Assembly (NCBI GenBank): GCA_022841795.1
Contig: JALHQU010000024.1
Span: 1-56,893, forward strand
Direction of reading: 5' to 3'
DNA: 56,893 bases
Source: Fimbriiglobus sp.
GTDB taxonomy: Bacteria; Planctomycetota; Planctomycetia; Gemmatales; Gemmataceae
The notes below the pieces were generated by a model, which was given only the letters and a program-made list of their open reading frames with translations, ran no database searches and was not told the origin of the DNA. The position numbers were made by a program, and so were the translations under genes. Positions within the stretch are counted from its first letter, which is position 1, and the number at the start of each line of letters is the position of its first letter. Positions 1-8,973 of this stretch are shown piece by piece.

Positions 1-675
1 GGCGGTCAGGTTGCACAGCAGGTCGAGCGCCGCCGCCCGCCACGGCCGCGGCTGCCCGCCGGCCAGCCGGCGGACGGTGAGCAGCCACGCGGCCGCCGCC
101 ACCAGCAGGAAGTGCGGCTTGACCCACACCGCCGCCGCCCACAACAGTCCCTCGACGACCGCCGGGCGGAACACGCCGGGCCGCGGTTCGGCGATCCGCT
201 TCAGCCGCTCGGAGACGGCGAGCAGGGCGGGCAGGGCCAGCCACACATCCCGCTGGGCGTGGACCTGTTCCTCGGTGAACAGGTAGAAGCCGACGCACCC
301 GGTCGCCAGCCACAGGCGGTTGAGTCCGCTCGCCCCGCCCCGCCGCGCCAGCCGGTCGAGCACGAGGACGATGCCGGCGAAGAACAGCAGATCGACCGCC
401 CGCAGGCTCTCCGAACTCCAGCCGACGAGCGAGCGGACGACGGCGAGCAGCCACACATACCCCGGCGTGTTGGTGTCAAAGAGATCGCGGTAGTGAACCC
501 CGCCGCGGAGGATGTTGCGGGCGGCCAGGTCGTACAGGGTGATGTCGCACCACACCGGCATCCGCAGGAACAGGGGAACGCCGGCACCGAGAAGGGCGGC
601 TGTGACGATTGCAGGGACGAAGTGACGGACTCGATGGGCGGTTCGTAGCAATCGGGCCGGTTGTACGGTGGACAT
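1..675 (-). CDS. Membrane glycosyltransferase-like protein (partial, C-terminus missing)
   Basis: An open frame runs from an ATG at 675 to the window edge without a stop, giving 225 codons of a longer gene. The N-terminus has a short basic stretch, then a hydrophobic helix (about residues 20-37). A loop follows containing 'CDITLYDLAARNILRGG' and 'YRDLFDTNTPGYVWL', then further hydrophobic helices. This is the layout of GT-C (ArnT/PMT-like) integral-membrane sugar transferases, whose first extracytoplasmic loop carries acidic residues (here D in CDIT, D in RDLFD). The C-terminal half is outside the window. It is divergent from the BON gene at 897. The exact family and donor cannot be told. Confidence 0.7.
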   Translation of the reverse strand, partial: MSTVQPARLLRTAHRVRHFVPAIVTAALLGAGVPLFLRMPVWCDITLYDLAARNILRGGVHYRDLFDTNTPGYVWLLAVVRSLVGWSSESLRAVDLLFFAGIVLVLDRLARRGGASGLNRLWLATGCVGFYLFTEEQVHAQRDVWLALPALLAVSERLKRIAEPRPGVFRPAVVEGLLWAAAVWVKPHFLLVAAAAWLLTVRRLAGGQPRPWRAAALDLLCNLTA

Positions 676-881
676 GGGTCAGGTGCGGGGGTCTGGTGAA
701 AATTGAACGGAGATTCCGGAAAAACGGTTGCGGGCGGGAATACCGGCGTTTAACATTGTCGGGGGAATGGAATCGCCCCCACGCGAACGTGACCCTTTCC
801 CCAGTGAGTCACGTCGCAACCCTCCCCGGCATCTACCCCGATTGCCGTCACCGGACCCGGGTTGCCCGCCTTGGGTGTAGC

Positions 882-889
882 AGAAGGAG
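882..889 (+). promoter_or_regulatory. Shine-Dalgarno site that fixes the BON gene start
   Basis: AGAAGGAG lies 7 nt before the ATG at 897. It is one of the strongest ribosome binding sites in the window. It supports the short 71-residue reading over the longer open frame that begins further upstream. Confidence 0.75.
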
Positions 890-896
890 CGATCCG

Positions 897-1112
897 ATGA
901 CCGCGACACTGGTCCCGCCGCCGAACCCGGTGCAGGTTCTGCTCAAGTCGTCCAACCCGGAAATCCGCCGCCTGAACGTCCGTGAGACGGACGACACGCT
1001 GGAGATCAGCGGGCGGGTGTCGTGCTACTACCTGAAGCAGATGGCCCAAGAGTCGCTCCGGGCGGCCGCCGCCGGGCGTCGGATCGTGAACGTCGTGACG
1101 GTCTGCCGCTGA
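897..1112 (+). CDS. Small BON-domain protein
   Basis: 71 residues. After a Pro-rich N-terminus the protein has the BON pattern: 'NPEIRRLNV', then 'LEISGRVSCYYLKQMAQESL', then 'RRIVNVVTV' (residues about 20-69), a beta-alpha-beta unit with the conserved Gly of 'ISGRV'. BON domains usually occur in osmotically induced or envelope proteins and bind phospholipid. There is no signal peptide here, so it is probably cytosolic or peripheral. A perfect AGAAGGAG precedes the start. It stands alone between a divergent membrane gene and a convergent hydrolase gene. Confidence 0.7.
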   Translation: MTATLVPPPNPVQVLLKSSNPEIRRLNVRETDDTLEISGRVSCYYLKQMAQESLRAAAAGRRIVNVVTVCR

Positions 1113-1129
1113 GCCGAGGCGGGTCGTCC

Positions 1130-1693
1130 TCATCCCCTTATCCGATCGATCACGAGGCGGCTGACCGCCTTGAACTGCGGGTGGGCGGCGTCGCCCACCC
1201 ACTCGAACGCCACCGCCTCGGCGGTGGTCAGCACGGCCCCCGCACCTCCCAGCCGCCGGAACGCCGTCTCCCGGTCGATGTCGTACCGGCTGCCGACCGC
1301 GTCCACCGGCAGGAACACCCGCATCCCCGCGGCCAACAGGTCGAGCGCGGTCTGGGCCACGCACACGTGGGCCTCCATCCCGGTCAGCACGACCGACTGC
1401 CGGCCGCCCAGCCAAAGCTCGTCCAGGAACCCGGCCACCCCGCAGCAGCTGAACGCGGTCTTGGCCGGCGGGTTCGGCGGCAGCCGGCGGGCGAGCGCGG
1501 CGGTGGTCGGCCCCAGCCCCTTCGGGTACTGCTCGGTCGCCCGCGCCGGCACCGCAAGCACGTTCGCCACGTCGAGCAGGAACCCGACCGATTCGACCAA
1601 CTCCACGGCCGTGGGCATCTTCGCCAGCAGCTTGTCCTGCACGTCCACGACGATGAGGACGCTGTTCTCGGCGGTGAGGCGGGGGATGGTCAT
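1130..1693 (-). CDS. Isochorismatase-like hydrolase (ISOC2/YcaC type)
   Basis: 187 residues, usual length for the small cysteine-hydrolase family. The triad is visible: D17 (VVDVQDK), K78 (PAKTAFSC) and C111 (GMEAHVCVAQT). 'TEQYPKGLGPT' (53-63) and the C-terminal 'PQFKAVSRLV' are typical of isochorismatase-domain-containing protein 1/2 rather than of true isochorismatase or nicotinamidase, so the substrate is unknown. GAGGTG precedes the ATG. The gene begins 20 nt after the transglutaminase stop and is the last gene of the MoxR operon, although nothing in that operon predicts a need for it. Confidence 0.88.
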   Translation of the reverse strand: MTIPRLTAENSVLIVVDVQDKLLAKMPTAVELVESVGFLLDVANVLAVPARATEQYPKGLGPTTAALARRLPPNPPAKTAFSCCGVAGFLDELWLGGRQSVVLTGMEAHVCVAQTALDLLAAGMRVFLPVDAVGSRYDIDRETAFRRLGGAGAVLTTAEAVAFEWVGDAAHPQFKAVSRLVIDRIRG

Positions 1694-1713
1694 GGCGCAC
1701 CTCGGGCGTCGGA

Positions 1714-3969
1714 CTACAGCCGGGTGAGGGCGTCATTCACTTGGACCTCGTCCTCGGCGGTGAGCGGCTGACCGGCGTACCGGGCGCGGTACAGCTTGGA
1801 CGCGACGAACCCCGGCACGTCGGCCGCCGGGTGGTTCGCGCCACTCAGCGCAATGCCGCCGCGGGCGGCGAACTCTCGCGGCGTCTCGCCGGTCATCGGC
1901 TCCTGCCCGTGCCGCCGCATCAGGGCGAGGTACCGCTCGTACCACGCCAACTCGCCCAGCGCCGCGGTCTCGGGAGTCTGCCGTCGGCGGGCGGCCCGCA
2001 CGGCCCAGCGGGCGAGCAGGAGGCCGCCGACGACCACCAGGGTGAACGGCCCGTACCGGCCGATCACCGCCAGCGCCTGCTGCCGCCGCTCCGGGTTGTA
2101 CTGGGCGATGAACGCGGACAGGAACGACGCCCCGCGCTCGAACCAGGATTTCACCGGCGCCGCCGTCTGGGTGGCCGTCGTGCCGGACGTCGGGTCGAGC
2201 ATCAGCCACTGCCACACCCGCCCGCGGGCGTCCGGCGGGGTGTTCGGGTGGTACGCGAACCCGGGCGGGGCCGGGCGGGAGACGAGCACCTCCACCCAGG
2301 CGTGCGCCATCCGCCGGCGGATGACCGGGTGGCCGGTCTCGTCCCGGTCCCAACCCCTGTACCCGGTGACGTACTGCGCCCGCACGTCCACCGCCCGCAG
2401 CAGCAGGGCCAGAGACGAGGCGAACAGCTCGCAGTGCCCGGAGCGGGTGTTGCGGAGGAAGTCGAGCACCGGGTCCAGCTTCGCGTCCTTCCGCTCGACG
2501 TCGGTGGTGTAGGTGAACTCCTGCCCGTCCGACAAGCGGGCGGCGAACAGGCTTGCGATCTTCTCGTGGTACGCCGGGTCGGTCGCGCCCGCCGGGTTGT
2601 TCTTCAGCCGGGCTTCCGCCGGCAGTTGGCCGTCGGCGATGGCCCGATCCAGCCACTCGTCTGCGATCCGCCGCAGGTCGTCCTTCACCGCCGGGTCCGT
2701 CACTCGCAGCAACATGCCCTCGCGGTCCGGCGCCCCGCTGACCACCTCGAACGGCTTGCCCAGGCCGTCCGCCGCGGCCGGCAGGCACGCCTGGCGGTAC
2801 TTCTGGAGCTTGGAGTCGGTGGCCACCCCGAGGTACGACCCGTCCGCCGCCCGCGGCCAGCCGGCACCCGTCCGCTCCCACCGCACCGGCGACTTGCCCG
2901 GCAGCCACCACACCGGGGCGGCCAGCACCGGCACCTTCTCCTTGTCTTGCGGGGTGAACTCGACTGTGAACGCGGTCGGGCCGAACTCGGCCGCATCGAC
3001 CACGGTGGACGCGGCCGGCAGGCGGTTGGCCGGCAGCGGGTCGAGCGGCATCACGTTCGGGATGTTGGTGGAGCGGTTCCACTTGCCCCCGCGGTACTCG
3101 GCGAACGCCCGCGCCCGCCAGAACTGCTCGGCCGGCAGCTCGAACTCGGGGTTGTCGGTCACGGGCGTGACGGTCAGGGTGTACGCCACCTCGTCCGTCT
3201 GCTCCAGGTCCACGTTGTGCGTCAGGTCCACCGACGCCTCGCCCGACTGCCCCACCTCGTACCGCGCGCGGGTGATGGACCAGGCGTCGATGGCCCGGCG
3301 GGGGAGAACGAAGAACACCGGCAGGGCGACCACCGCGGCCAGCGCCAGCCACAGCACCGACCGGGCGAACACCCACCGCGGGCCGCGGCCGGACAGGTCC
3401 GGGTCGAGCACCTGCGGGGCCGGGCGGGGCGGCTGGCCGGGAATCGGCGGGATGAACCCGCCGCCGCGGCGGTAGAAGAACAGCACCAGGCTCCAGGCGG
3501 CGGCCACCGCGTACACGGCCATCAGCACCACCGCCGCCGCGTCGTCCTCGATGGCCGCCGCCAGCCCGACCGCCGCCACCGCCACCCCGTGCATGGCCCA
3601 CCAGTCGCCCACGTGCTTCGGCCGCAGCAGCTTGGCCGGGATGAGGACCATCAGCACCGGGGCGATGACCGGCAGCAGGGCGGTGGGCATGCCGATCTTG
3701 GCCAGCGGCCCGTCCCCGCCGGACCGGGCGATGTGGTACACCACCCACAGGGCGGCGGCGATGCCGATGACCAGCCCGAGCAGGTTCGCTTTGCCCAGCC
3801 CCAGTTCGAACCGCCGGCCGGCGAAGAACGAGGCGATCAGGAACAGCACCACCACCCCGGCGAACGCGCTCACCTCGGGCAGCAGCTCCCACTCGGCGTA
3901 GGCCAGGCAGCCGCACGCCGCCGTCAGGGTGAGGTACGTGCTCAGCCGGAACCAGAAGTCGTTCGGCAT
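1714..3969 (-). CDS. TgpA-like membrane transglutaminase (DUF3488-transglutaminase-DUF4129)
   Basis: 751 residues. Several hydrophobic helices fill the first 230 residues (DUF3488-like), followed by a large periplasmic part and one more helix, then a C-terminal DUF4129-like segment ('LAWYERYLALMRRHG'). The papain-like core shows C513 (RSGHCELFASSLALLLRA), H556 (MAHAWVEVL) and D592 (LDPTSGT). The start at 3969 is chosen because GGGGAGG precedes it and it follows the DUF58 stop by 10 nt; a longer frame to 3996 exists. The MoxR-DUF58-TgpA arrangement is a recurrent bacterial unit, thought to assemble or cross-link envelope proteins. The substrate is unknown. Confidence 0.9.
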   Translation of the reverse strand: MPNDFWFRLSTYLTLTAACGCLAYAEWELLPEVSAFAGVVVLFLIASFFAGRRFELGLGKANLLGLVIGIAAALWVVYHIARSGGDGPLAKIGMPTALLPVIAPVLMVLIPAKLLRPKHVGDWWAMHGVAVAAVGLAAAIEDDAAAVVLMAVYAVAAAWSLVLFFYRRGGGFIPPIPGQPPRPAPQVLDPDLSGRGPRWVFARSVLWLALAAVVALPVFFVLPRRAIDAWSITRARYEVGQSGEASVDLTHNVDLEQTDEVAYTLTVTPVTDNPEFELPAEQFWRARAFAEYRGGKWNRSTNIPNVMPLDPLPANRLPAASTVVDAAEFGPTAFTVEFTPQDKEKVPVLAAPVWWLPGKSPVRWERTGAGWPRAADGSYLGVATDSKLQKYRQACLPAAADGLGKPFEVVSGAPDREGMLLRVTDPAVKDDLRRIADEWLDRAIADGQLPAEARLKNNPAGATDPAYHEKIASLFAARLSDGQEFTYTTDVERKDAKLDPVLDFLRNTRSGHCELFASSLALLLRAVDVRAQYVTGYRGWDRDETGHPVIRRRMAHAWVEVLVSRPAPPGFAYHPNTPPDARGRVWQWLMLDPTSGTTATQTAAPVKSWFERGASFLSAFIAQYNPERRQQALAVIGRYGPFTLVVVGGLLLARWAVRAARRRQTPETAALGELAWYERYLALMRRHGQEPMTGETPREFAARGGIALSGANHPAADVPGFVASKLYRARYAGQPLTAEDEVQVNDALTRL

Positions 3970-3979
3970 CGGCCTCCCC

Positions 3980-5113
3980 TCACCGGGCCACCGCACGCGG
4001 CGGCACGAACCACACCGGCGTCACCCCCGGATCGACCGCCGCCACGGCCAACCCCTTCGCCCGCAGCTCGCCCGCCACCGGCCCGTTCGGCCGGGTACTC
4101 ACCACCAGCCGCAACGCCCGCTCGGTGCCGCGGAGCAGCTCGGGCGGGATGGGCGGCACCGACGGCGACCCGGCCAGGTCGGCCAGCACGTCGAACCCGG
4201 TGCGGACGAACCCCGGCGTACTCGGCCCGCGGCGGGCGGTCCACGCGGAGCCGCCGACCAGCAGGGTCAGGCTGCCGGCCGAGTCGGCGTGCGCCCACCC
4301 CCACGCCACCGACACCGCCAGGCTGAGCGCCCAGTCCAGTTTACCCGCCGCGGTGCGGTCGGCCGCGGACGGCACCCACGGGTCGAGGACGATGAGCAGG
4401 TCTTGCGGCGGTGAGCGGTCGTACTCGCGGACCATTAGTTGGTCCCGCCGGGCGGAGGTCCGCCAGTGAACGTCCCGCGGCGGGTCGCCGGGGCGGTACG
4501 TCCGCACCCCCCGGACGTCCCCGTCCGACTGGGCCATCCGCCGGTGCGACCGGCGGTGAAAATCGGCCGCCCCGGCGGATCGCACCAGCCAGCGGCGGAA
4601 CGCCGCCACGTCCACCTGCCCGAGGGCGGGCAGCACCACCACCTCGCCGGCGGTGAGCAGCGGGCGGGTGAGCTCGACCAGCCCGAACGGGTAGCCGGAC
4701 GCCGCCTCCATCGCCGGCACCGGGTACCGCCCGCGGTGGGCGAACTGGATCGGGCCGGCGAACTCGACCGCCCCGCCGCCGGGCAGGGTGGACACGAACC
4801 AGGTGCGGGGGAACCCGCCCACCGACTCCCGCACGGTGACGACGGCCCGGTCGGTCGAGGAGTTGCGGATTTCCCCGATCACCGTCGAGGTCTCGCCGGC
4901 GAACTTGGGCGGCGGCGGGGTGCGGGTGGCGGACACCCGCAGCACCATCCGCCACGCCATCAGCAGGTTCACCACCAGCAGGGCGAGCAGCAGGTACGCG
5001 AGCAGGGAGATCAGGTTGATCGCCTTGAACCAGCCGATGAACCCGATGAGCAGCACCACCCCGAGCCACAGGGCGAACTCCTTCGTCCACACGAACCGGA
5101 TGCGGCCGGTCAT
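3980..5113 (-). CDS. DUF58 domain protein
   Basis: 377 residues. Two membrane helices (about 14-29 and 31-53) precede a beta-rich region and then a von Willebrand A-like segment carrying the DUF58 signature 'GVRTYRPGDPPRDVHWRTSA' with 'LMVREYD' just after it. 'LLIVLDPW' follows and is the start of the vWA fold. The start overlaps the MoxR stop in ATGA (5110-5113), so translation is coupled. Members of this family are partners of MoxR AAA+ ATPases, probably presenting a metal-dependent adhesion site for complex assembly. Confidence 0.92.
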   Translation of the reverse strand: MTGRIRFVWTKEFALWLGVVLLIGFIGWFKAINLISLLAYLLLALLVVNLLMAWRMVLRVSATRTPPPPKFAGETSTVIGEIRNSSTDRAVVTVRESVGGFPRTWFVSTLPGGGAVEFAGPIQFAHRGRYPVPAMEAASGYPFGLVELTRPLLTAGEVVVLPALGQVDVAAFRRWLVRSAGAADFHRRSHRRMAQSDGDVRGVRTYRPGDPPRDVHWRTSARRDQLMVREYDRSPPQDLLIVLDPWVPSAADRTAAGKLDWALSLAVSVAWGWAHADSAGSLTLLVGGSAWTARRGPSTPGFVRTGFDVLADLAGSPSVPPIPPELLRGTERALRLVVSTRPNGPVAGELRAKGLAVAAVDPGVTPVWFVPPRAVAR

Positions 5114-6114
5114 ACCGGCACCCGCGTCTTGGCGACGATGTCCGCCACCACCGCCTCGGCGTTGCTCCGCCCGCTGGCGTCGTACCCCTTGGTCAGCACC
5201 CGGTGCGCCAGCACCGGCACCGCCAGCCCCTTCACGTCGTCCGGGGTGACGTACCGCCGGCCGGCGATGAGCGCCGCCGCCTGCGCCGCCCGGTAGTACG
5301 CCAGCGCCGCCCGCGTGCTCACCCCCAGGTGGACGTCCGGGTGGGTGCGGGTGGCCTCCACCAGGTCGATGACGTACTCGGCCACCGGCGGCTCGACGGT
5401 GACGGTCCGCACCACCATCTGCAGGGCCACGATCTCGGCCGGGCTGAGTACCGGCTTCAGGTGGTCCACCGGCTCGCCGGAGCGGTGCTGGGACAGGATC
5501 TTCCGCTCGGCCGCCCGGTCCGGGTAGCCGATCTTCACCTTCATCAGGAAGCGGTCGAGCTGGCTCTCCGGCAGCGGGTAGGTGCCCTCGAACTCGTACG
5601 GGTTCTGCGTCGCCAGCACCAGGAACGGCGGGCCGAGCGGGCGGCTCAGTCCGTCGGTGGTCACCTGCCGCTCGCTCATCGCCTCCAGCAGCGCGCTCTG
5701 GGTGCGAGGGGTGGCGCGGTTGATCTCGTCCGCCACGATCACCTGGGCGAACACCGGGCCGGGCACGAACTCGAACGCCCCGGCGTGCTGGCGGTACACG
5801 CTGGTGCCGATCAGGTCGCTGGGCAGCAGGTCCGGGGTGAACTGGATGCGGCTGAACTTGCAGTTGAGCGACCGGGCGATGGCCTTGGCCAGCAGCGTCT
5901 TGCCCACCCCCGGCACGTCCTCCAGCAGCAGGTGGCCGTCGGCCAGCAGGGCCAGCACCGCGTGCCGGATCACCTCCGGTTTGCCCAGGAACACGCCGGC
6001 CACGTTCCCTTCCAGGGTGGTGAGCAGCCGGCTCAGGTCGGCCGGCGGCATCGGCTCGGGGGTCGGCAGGAGGGTGGCGTGACCGCCCGGCGGGGCGGAG
6101 AGCGGTGGGGTCAT
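5110..6114 (-). CDS. MoxR-family AAA+ ATPase
   Basis: 334 residues. Walker A is at about 67-74 (PGVGKTLL) and Walker B at 125-131 (VIVADEI). 'INRATPRTQSALLEAMSE' follows, the motif typical of the MoxR group. Further on 'TQNPYEFEGTYPLPESQLDRF' carries the sensor-1 Asn and the Arg of the family. A C-terminal lid with 'STRAALAYYRAAQAAA' completes the fold. It is the first gene of the DUF58/transglutaminase operon and probably acts as a chaperone-like ATPase for its products. A start at Met22 is also possible. Confidence 0.95.
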   Translation of the reverse strand: MTPPLSAPPGGHATLLPTPEPMPPADLSRLLTTLEGNVAGVFLGKPEVIRHAVLALLADGHLLLEDVPGVGKTLLAKAIARSLNCKFSRIQFTPDLLPSDLIGTSVYRQHAGAFEFVPGPVFAQVIVADEINRATPRTQSALLEAMSERQVTTDGLSRPLGPPFLVLATQNPYEFEGTYPLPESQLDRFLMKVKIGYPDRAAERKILSQHRSGEPVDHLKPVLSPAEIVALQMVVRTVTVEPPVAEYVIDLVEATRTHPDVHLGVSTRAALAYYRAAQAAALIAGRRYVTPDDVKGLAVPVLAHRVLTKGYDASGRSNAEAVVADIVAKTRVPV

Positions 6115-6277
6115 CGGGGGCCGGGGGCGGGGGTGGACGCGATTGTTATAGGCGACGGCGAGTCGTCACCGGGTCAGAACTGTACGCCGCCGCCCGCAAC
6201 TTCGTTCACCTACGCCGCTACCACCGCACCCCCATTTTGCGGTATGCTTCACCCCGGTGTTAGCCCGACGCTGTCTT

Positions 6278-6336
6278 GTTAGCCCGACGCGCGAGCGAGG
6301 GGCGAGCCAGTTCCCTCGCTCGCGCGTCGGGCTAAC
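6278..6336. repeat. Palindromic repeat family 1, copy 1
   Basis: Arms 6278-6301 and 6313-6336 are perfectly complementary over 24 bp around an 11-nt loop. The arm begins GTTAGCCCGACGCG. Other copies are at 43240-43297, 48094-48149 and 54959-55016. This copy differs from the others by a C-to-G change in one arm with the matching change in the other arm. A truncated arm-like piece (GTTAGCCCGACGC) lies just upstream at 6259-6271. It sits 32 nt before the start at 6369. Confidence 0.95.
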
Positions 6337-6368
6337 AGAACCGACCAGCCCCGACCCAGGACTCGCCC

Positions 6369-7397
6369 GTGCCCAAATCCCCGATCTCCACCCCGGCCTG
6401 TCGCCACCCCGACGAGTACGGCCTGCTCGCGGCCGTGCTGGCGAACCCGGCGGACGACCTGCCGAAGCTGGTGTACGCCGACTGGCTGGACGAGCGGGCC
6501 GACCCGCGGGGCCAGTTCGTGCGGCAGTGGCTGGAGTGGCGGAAGACCGGGGGCAAACTGCCGAAGCCGCCGACGGGGGCGGTGAAGGCGTGGCGGAGCC
6601 TGCTCGGGTACGACCTGGACCGGGCGCTCGCGTCGCGGGACGAGGCGCCGAAGTGGGCGGGCAAGATCCGCGGGGCGGTGAAGCCGGCCCTGGATGTGAA
6701 GACGAAGCGGGTGAAGGCGGACAAGCTGATCCCGGTCGGTGTGAGCAAGGTGGGCGGGTGCCCGGATTTGCCCGCCGGCACCGACTGGCCGACGAACGAC
6801 GACAACCAGATGGCGTTCCTCGGGCAGTGGAATCTGGACGAGGTGGCGGCGAGTCCCGCGTCGGCGGGGCTGCCGCGTTCCGGTCTGCTGTCGTTCTTCA
6901 TCGATCTTCAGCCGTACCTCGACGACGTGTACGACGAACCGCCGCCCGGCTTGGTGCTGTACACGCCGGACGCCGACGGGCTGACGCGGCTGAAGATGCC
7001 CAAAGACCTGCCGAAGGAGTGCCGGCTGAAGCCGTGCCGGGTGACGTTCACCGAGCGCGGGACGGCGCCGGGGATCGACACGGTGGCGCTGAAGCAGGCG
7101 GGGGTGAAGCGGGAGGCGGAGCAGGACGAGTACGGCGAGTTCTTTTCGGACGTGCTGGAGGACGGGGTCGTGCCGGTGAAAGGCCCGCACCAGTTACTTG
7201 GAAACTATCAGCCGATTCAGGAGGACCCGGTGCAGTACAAGAAGGAGAAGGACTGGCTGCTGCTGTCGCAGTTCAACCGGGACACGGCGTGTGGCCTCGA
7301 AGTGGGCGACGGCGGGGCGTTCTACTTCTTCGTCCGCCGCGAACACCTGGCCGCCGCGAAGTTCGACAGTGTGTTCATGGACCTACAGATGTGCTGA
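6369..7397 (+). CDS. TIGR02996 repeat-companion domain fused to DUF1963
   Basis: 342 residues. Residues about 15-60 ('LPKLVYADWLDERADPRGQF') are the TIGR02996 domain, a short module that is greatly expanded in Gemmata-type planctomycetes. From about 120 on, the protein matches DUF1963 (YwqG-like): 'GGCPDLPAGTDWPT', 'MAFLGQWNLDEVA', 'SGLLSFFIDLQ', and the late 'GDGGAFYFFVRREHL'. The function of both families is unknown. There is no signal peptide. It is a single-gene unit between a family-1 palindrome and a cloverleaf palindrome. Confidence 0.85.
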   Translation: MPKSPISTPACRHPDEYGLLAAVLANPADDLPKLVYADWLDERADPRGQFVRQWLEWRKTGGKLPKPPTGAVKAWRSLLGYDLDRALASRDEAPKWAGKIRGAVKPALDVKTKRVKADKLIPVGVSKVGGCPDLPAGTDWPTNDDNQMAFLGQWNLDEVAASPASAGLPRSGLLSFFIDLQPYLDDVYDEPPPGLVLYTPDADGLTRLKMPKDLPKECRLKPCRVTFTERGTAPGIDTVALKQAGVKREAEQDEYGEFFSDVLEDGVVPVKGPHQLLGNYQPIQEDPVQYKKEKDWLLLSQFNRDTACGLEVGDGGAFYFFVRREHLAAAKFDSVFMDLQMC

Positions 7398-7400
7398 GCC

Positions 7401-7479
7401 GTCTTCGCTGGTGTCCGGGCTTCAGCCCGTGTATCCGTTTCGGAGTAGAGCGGCCTAAAGGCCGGACACCAGCGAAGAC
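7401..7479. repeat. Cloverleaf-type palindrome after the DUF1963 gene
   Basis: Outer arms 7401-7418 and 7462-7479 pair perfectly (18 bp). Inside lie three smaller hairpins: GGGCTTCAGCCC, TCCGTTTCGGA and GGCCTAAAGGCC. It begins 3 nt after the stop of the upstream gene and ends 6 nt before the stop of the convergent response regulator gene, so it separates two 3' ends. There is no T-tract. Confidence 0.9.
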
Positions 7480-7485
7480 ACCGGC

Positions 7486-8901
7486 TCACTCCCCCTCGTC
7501 ACCGTCGTCCGCGCCGGCCGGTTCCAGGTGGTACTTGCGGATCATCTTCCGCACGGTGGCGCGGGCCAGGCCGAGCCAGCGGGCGGCGACCAGCCGGTTG
7601 CCGCCGAGCCGGTCCAGCACCTCGCCCAGCACCGCCGGCTCGATCTCGTCGAGCAGTGTCTGGTGCAGCTCGGCCGGCTCCTCGGGGGCGTCGGCGATCT
7701 GCTGCCGCACCCAGTCGCGGACGACGCCGGCCAGCTTGTCCCGCAGGGTGGCGGGGCCGGCCACGGCCGACGGCGGGGGCAGGTGTTCCGGGCGGATCGG
7801 CCCGCCGCGGGCCTGGATGGCGGCGTGTTCCAGTGCGTTCTTCAGCTCGCGGACGTTCCCGGGCCACGTCCGCCGTTTCAACTCCGCCAGCGTGTCCTCC
7901 GGCAGTGACACCGGGGTGGCGGTGAACGAGCGGAGGGCGTGGTCGGCCAGCGCCGCCAGGTCGTCCGGCCGGTCGCGGAGCGGGGAAATGTGGATCGGGT
8001 ACACGTTCAGCCGGAAGAACAGGTCGGCCCGGAACCGGCCGTCGTTCACCGCCGCCGACAGGTCGGCGTTGGTGGCGGACACGATCCGCACGTCCACCCG
8101 CTGCGCCTCCACCCCGCCCACCGGCATCACCTCCTGCCGCTCCAGCACCCGCAGCAGCTTGGCCTGCACCGGCAGCGGGATGTCCCCCAACTCGTCCAGG
8201 AATACGGTGCCGCCGTCGGCCAGCGTGAGCAGCCCCGGCCGGGTGCGGTCGGCGCCGGTGAACGCCCCCTTCACATGGCCGAACAGTTCGCTCTCGACCA
8301 GGTTCGGGTTGAGCGCGGCGACGTGGACCGGCAGGAACGGCTTGCCCCGCCGCGGGCTGTGGGCGTGGATGGCCCGCGCCACCAGTTCCTTCCCGGTGCC
8401 GCTCTCGCCGGTGATGAGCACGGAGGCGGTGGTCGGGGCGACGAGCGCGATCCGCTTGAACACCGACTGCATGGCCGGGCTGCGGCCGACCAGCTCGTCG
8501 CTCGGCGGGGCTGCCGGCTCGGTCGGCTGGCTCCCCGGCCGGTGGCGGAGCGCCCGCTCCAGGCTGTCCGACGCCTGATCCAGGTCGAACGGCTTGGCCA
8601 GGTAGTCGAACGCCCCGCCCTCCACCGCCTTCACCGCCGTGGACAGGTTGCCGTGGGCGGTGACGACGATCGCCCGCGCCGCCGGCGCCACCGCCCGTAG
8701 CTTGGCGAGGGCGGTCAAACCGTCCATCCCCGGCAGGCGAACGTCCAGGAACACGGCGTCCGGCGGGGTGTCGGCGGCGGCCTTGAGGGCGTCTTCGGCG
8801 GACGCGGTGACGACGGCGCGGTAGCCCCGCCGCTCGCACAGCTTCCGCAGCGCCCAGGCGATCCCCTCTTCGTCGTCGCAGATGAGTACGGTGGGTGGCA
8901 T
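7486..8901 (-). CDS. Sigma-54-dependent response regulator, NtrC family
   Basis: 471 residues in three parts. The receiver (1-115) has the acidic pair D9-D10, phospho-acceptor D53 (FLDVRLPG) and K103 (LAKPFD). The AAA+ domain (about 138-370) has Walker A GESGTGKE at 165-172, the sigma-54 contact loop GAFTGA at 212-217 and Walker B at 232-238. The C-terminal Fis-type helix-turn-helix contains 'LGGNRLVAARWLGLARATV'. It will activate sigma-54 promoters when phosphorylated. No histidine kinase gene is in the window, so it is an orphan here and its regulon cannot be inferred. Confidence 0.95.
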   Translation of the reverse strand: MPPTVLICDDEEGIAWALRKLCERRGYRAVVTASAEDALKAAADTPPDAVFLDVRLPGMDGLTALAKLRAVAPAARAIVVTAHGNLSTAVKAVEGGAFDYLAKPFDLDQASDSLERALRHRPGSQPTEPAAPPSDELVGRSPAMQSVFKRIALVAPTTASVLITGESGTGKELVARAIHAHSPRRGKPFLPVHVAALNPNLVESELFGHVKGAFTGADRTRPGLLTLADGGTVFLDELGDIPLPVQAKLLRVLERQEVMPVGGVEAQRVDVRIVSATNADLSAAVNDGRFRADLFFRLNVYPIHISPLRDRPDDLAALADHALRSFTATPVSLPEDTLAELKRRTWPGNVRELKNALEHAAIQARGGPIRPEHLPPPSAVAGPATLRDKLAGVVRDWVRQQIADAPEEPAELHQTLLDEIEPAVLGEVLDRLGGNRLVAARWLGLARATVRKMIRKYHLEPAGADDGDEGE

Positions 8902-8973
8902 GACGGAATTGTACGGTTGCCCCGCGGGGCCGGCGTTCTACAGTTCGGCGGCGATCGCCCGAACGGACCACCG

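Noticed and set aside
1130-1693. Calling the hydrolase an isochorismatase of siderophore synthesis
   Set aside because: The motifs fit the ISOC1/2-YcaC group, and no siderophore genes are nearby.
1741-4326. An 861-codon plus-strand frame opposite the transglutaminase gene
   Set aside because: Same reason: a low-complexity Arg/Gly/Pro translation, no start site, and a well-supported gene on the other strand.
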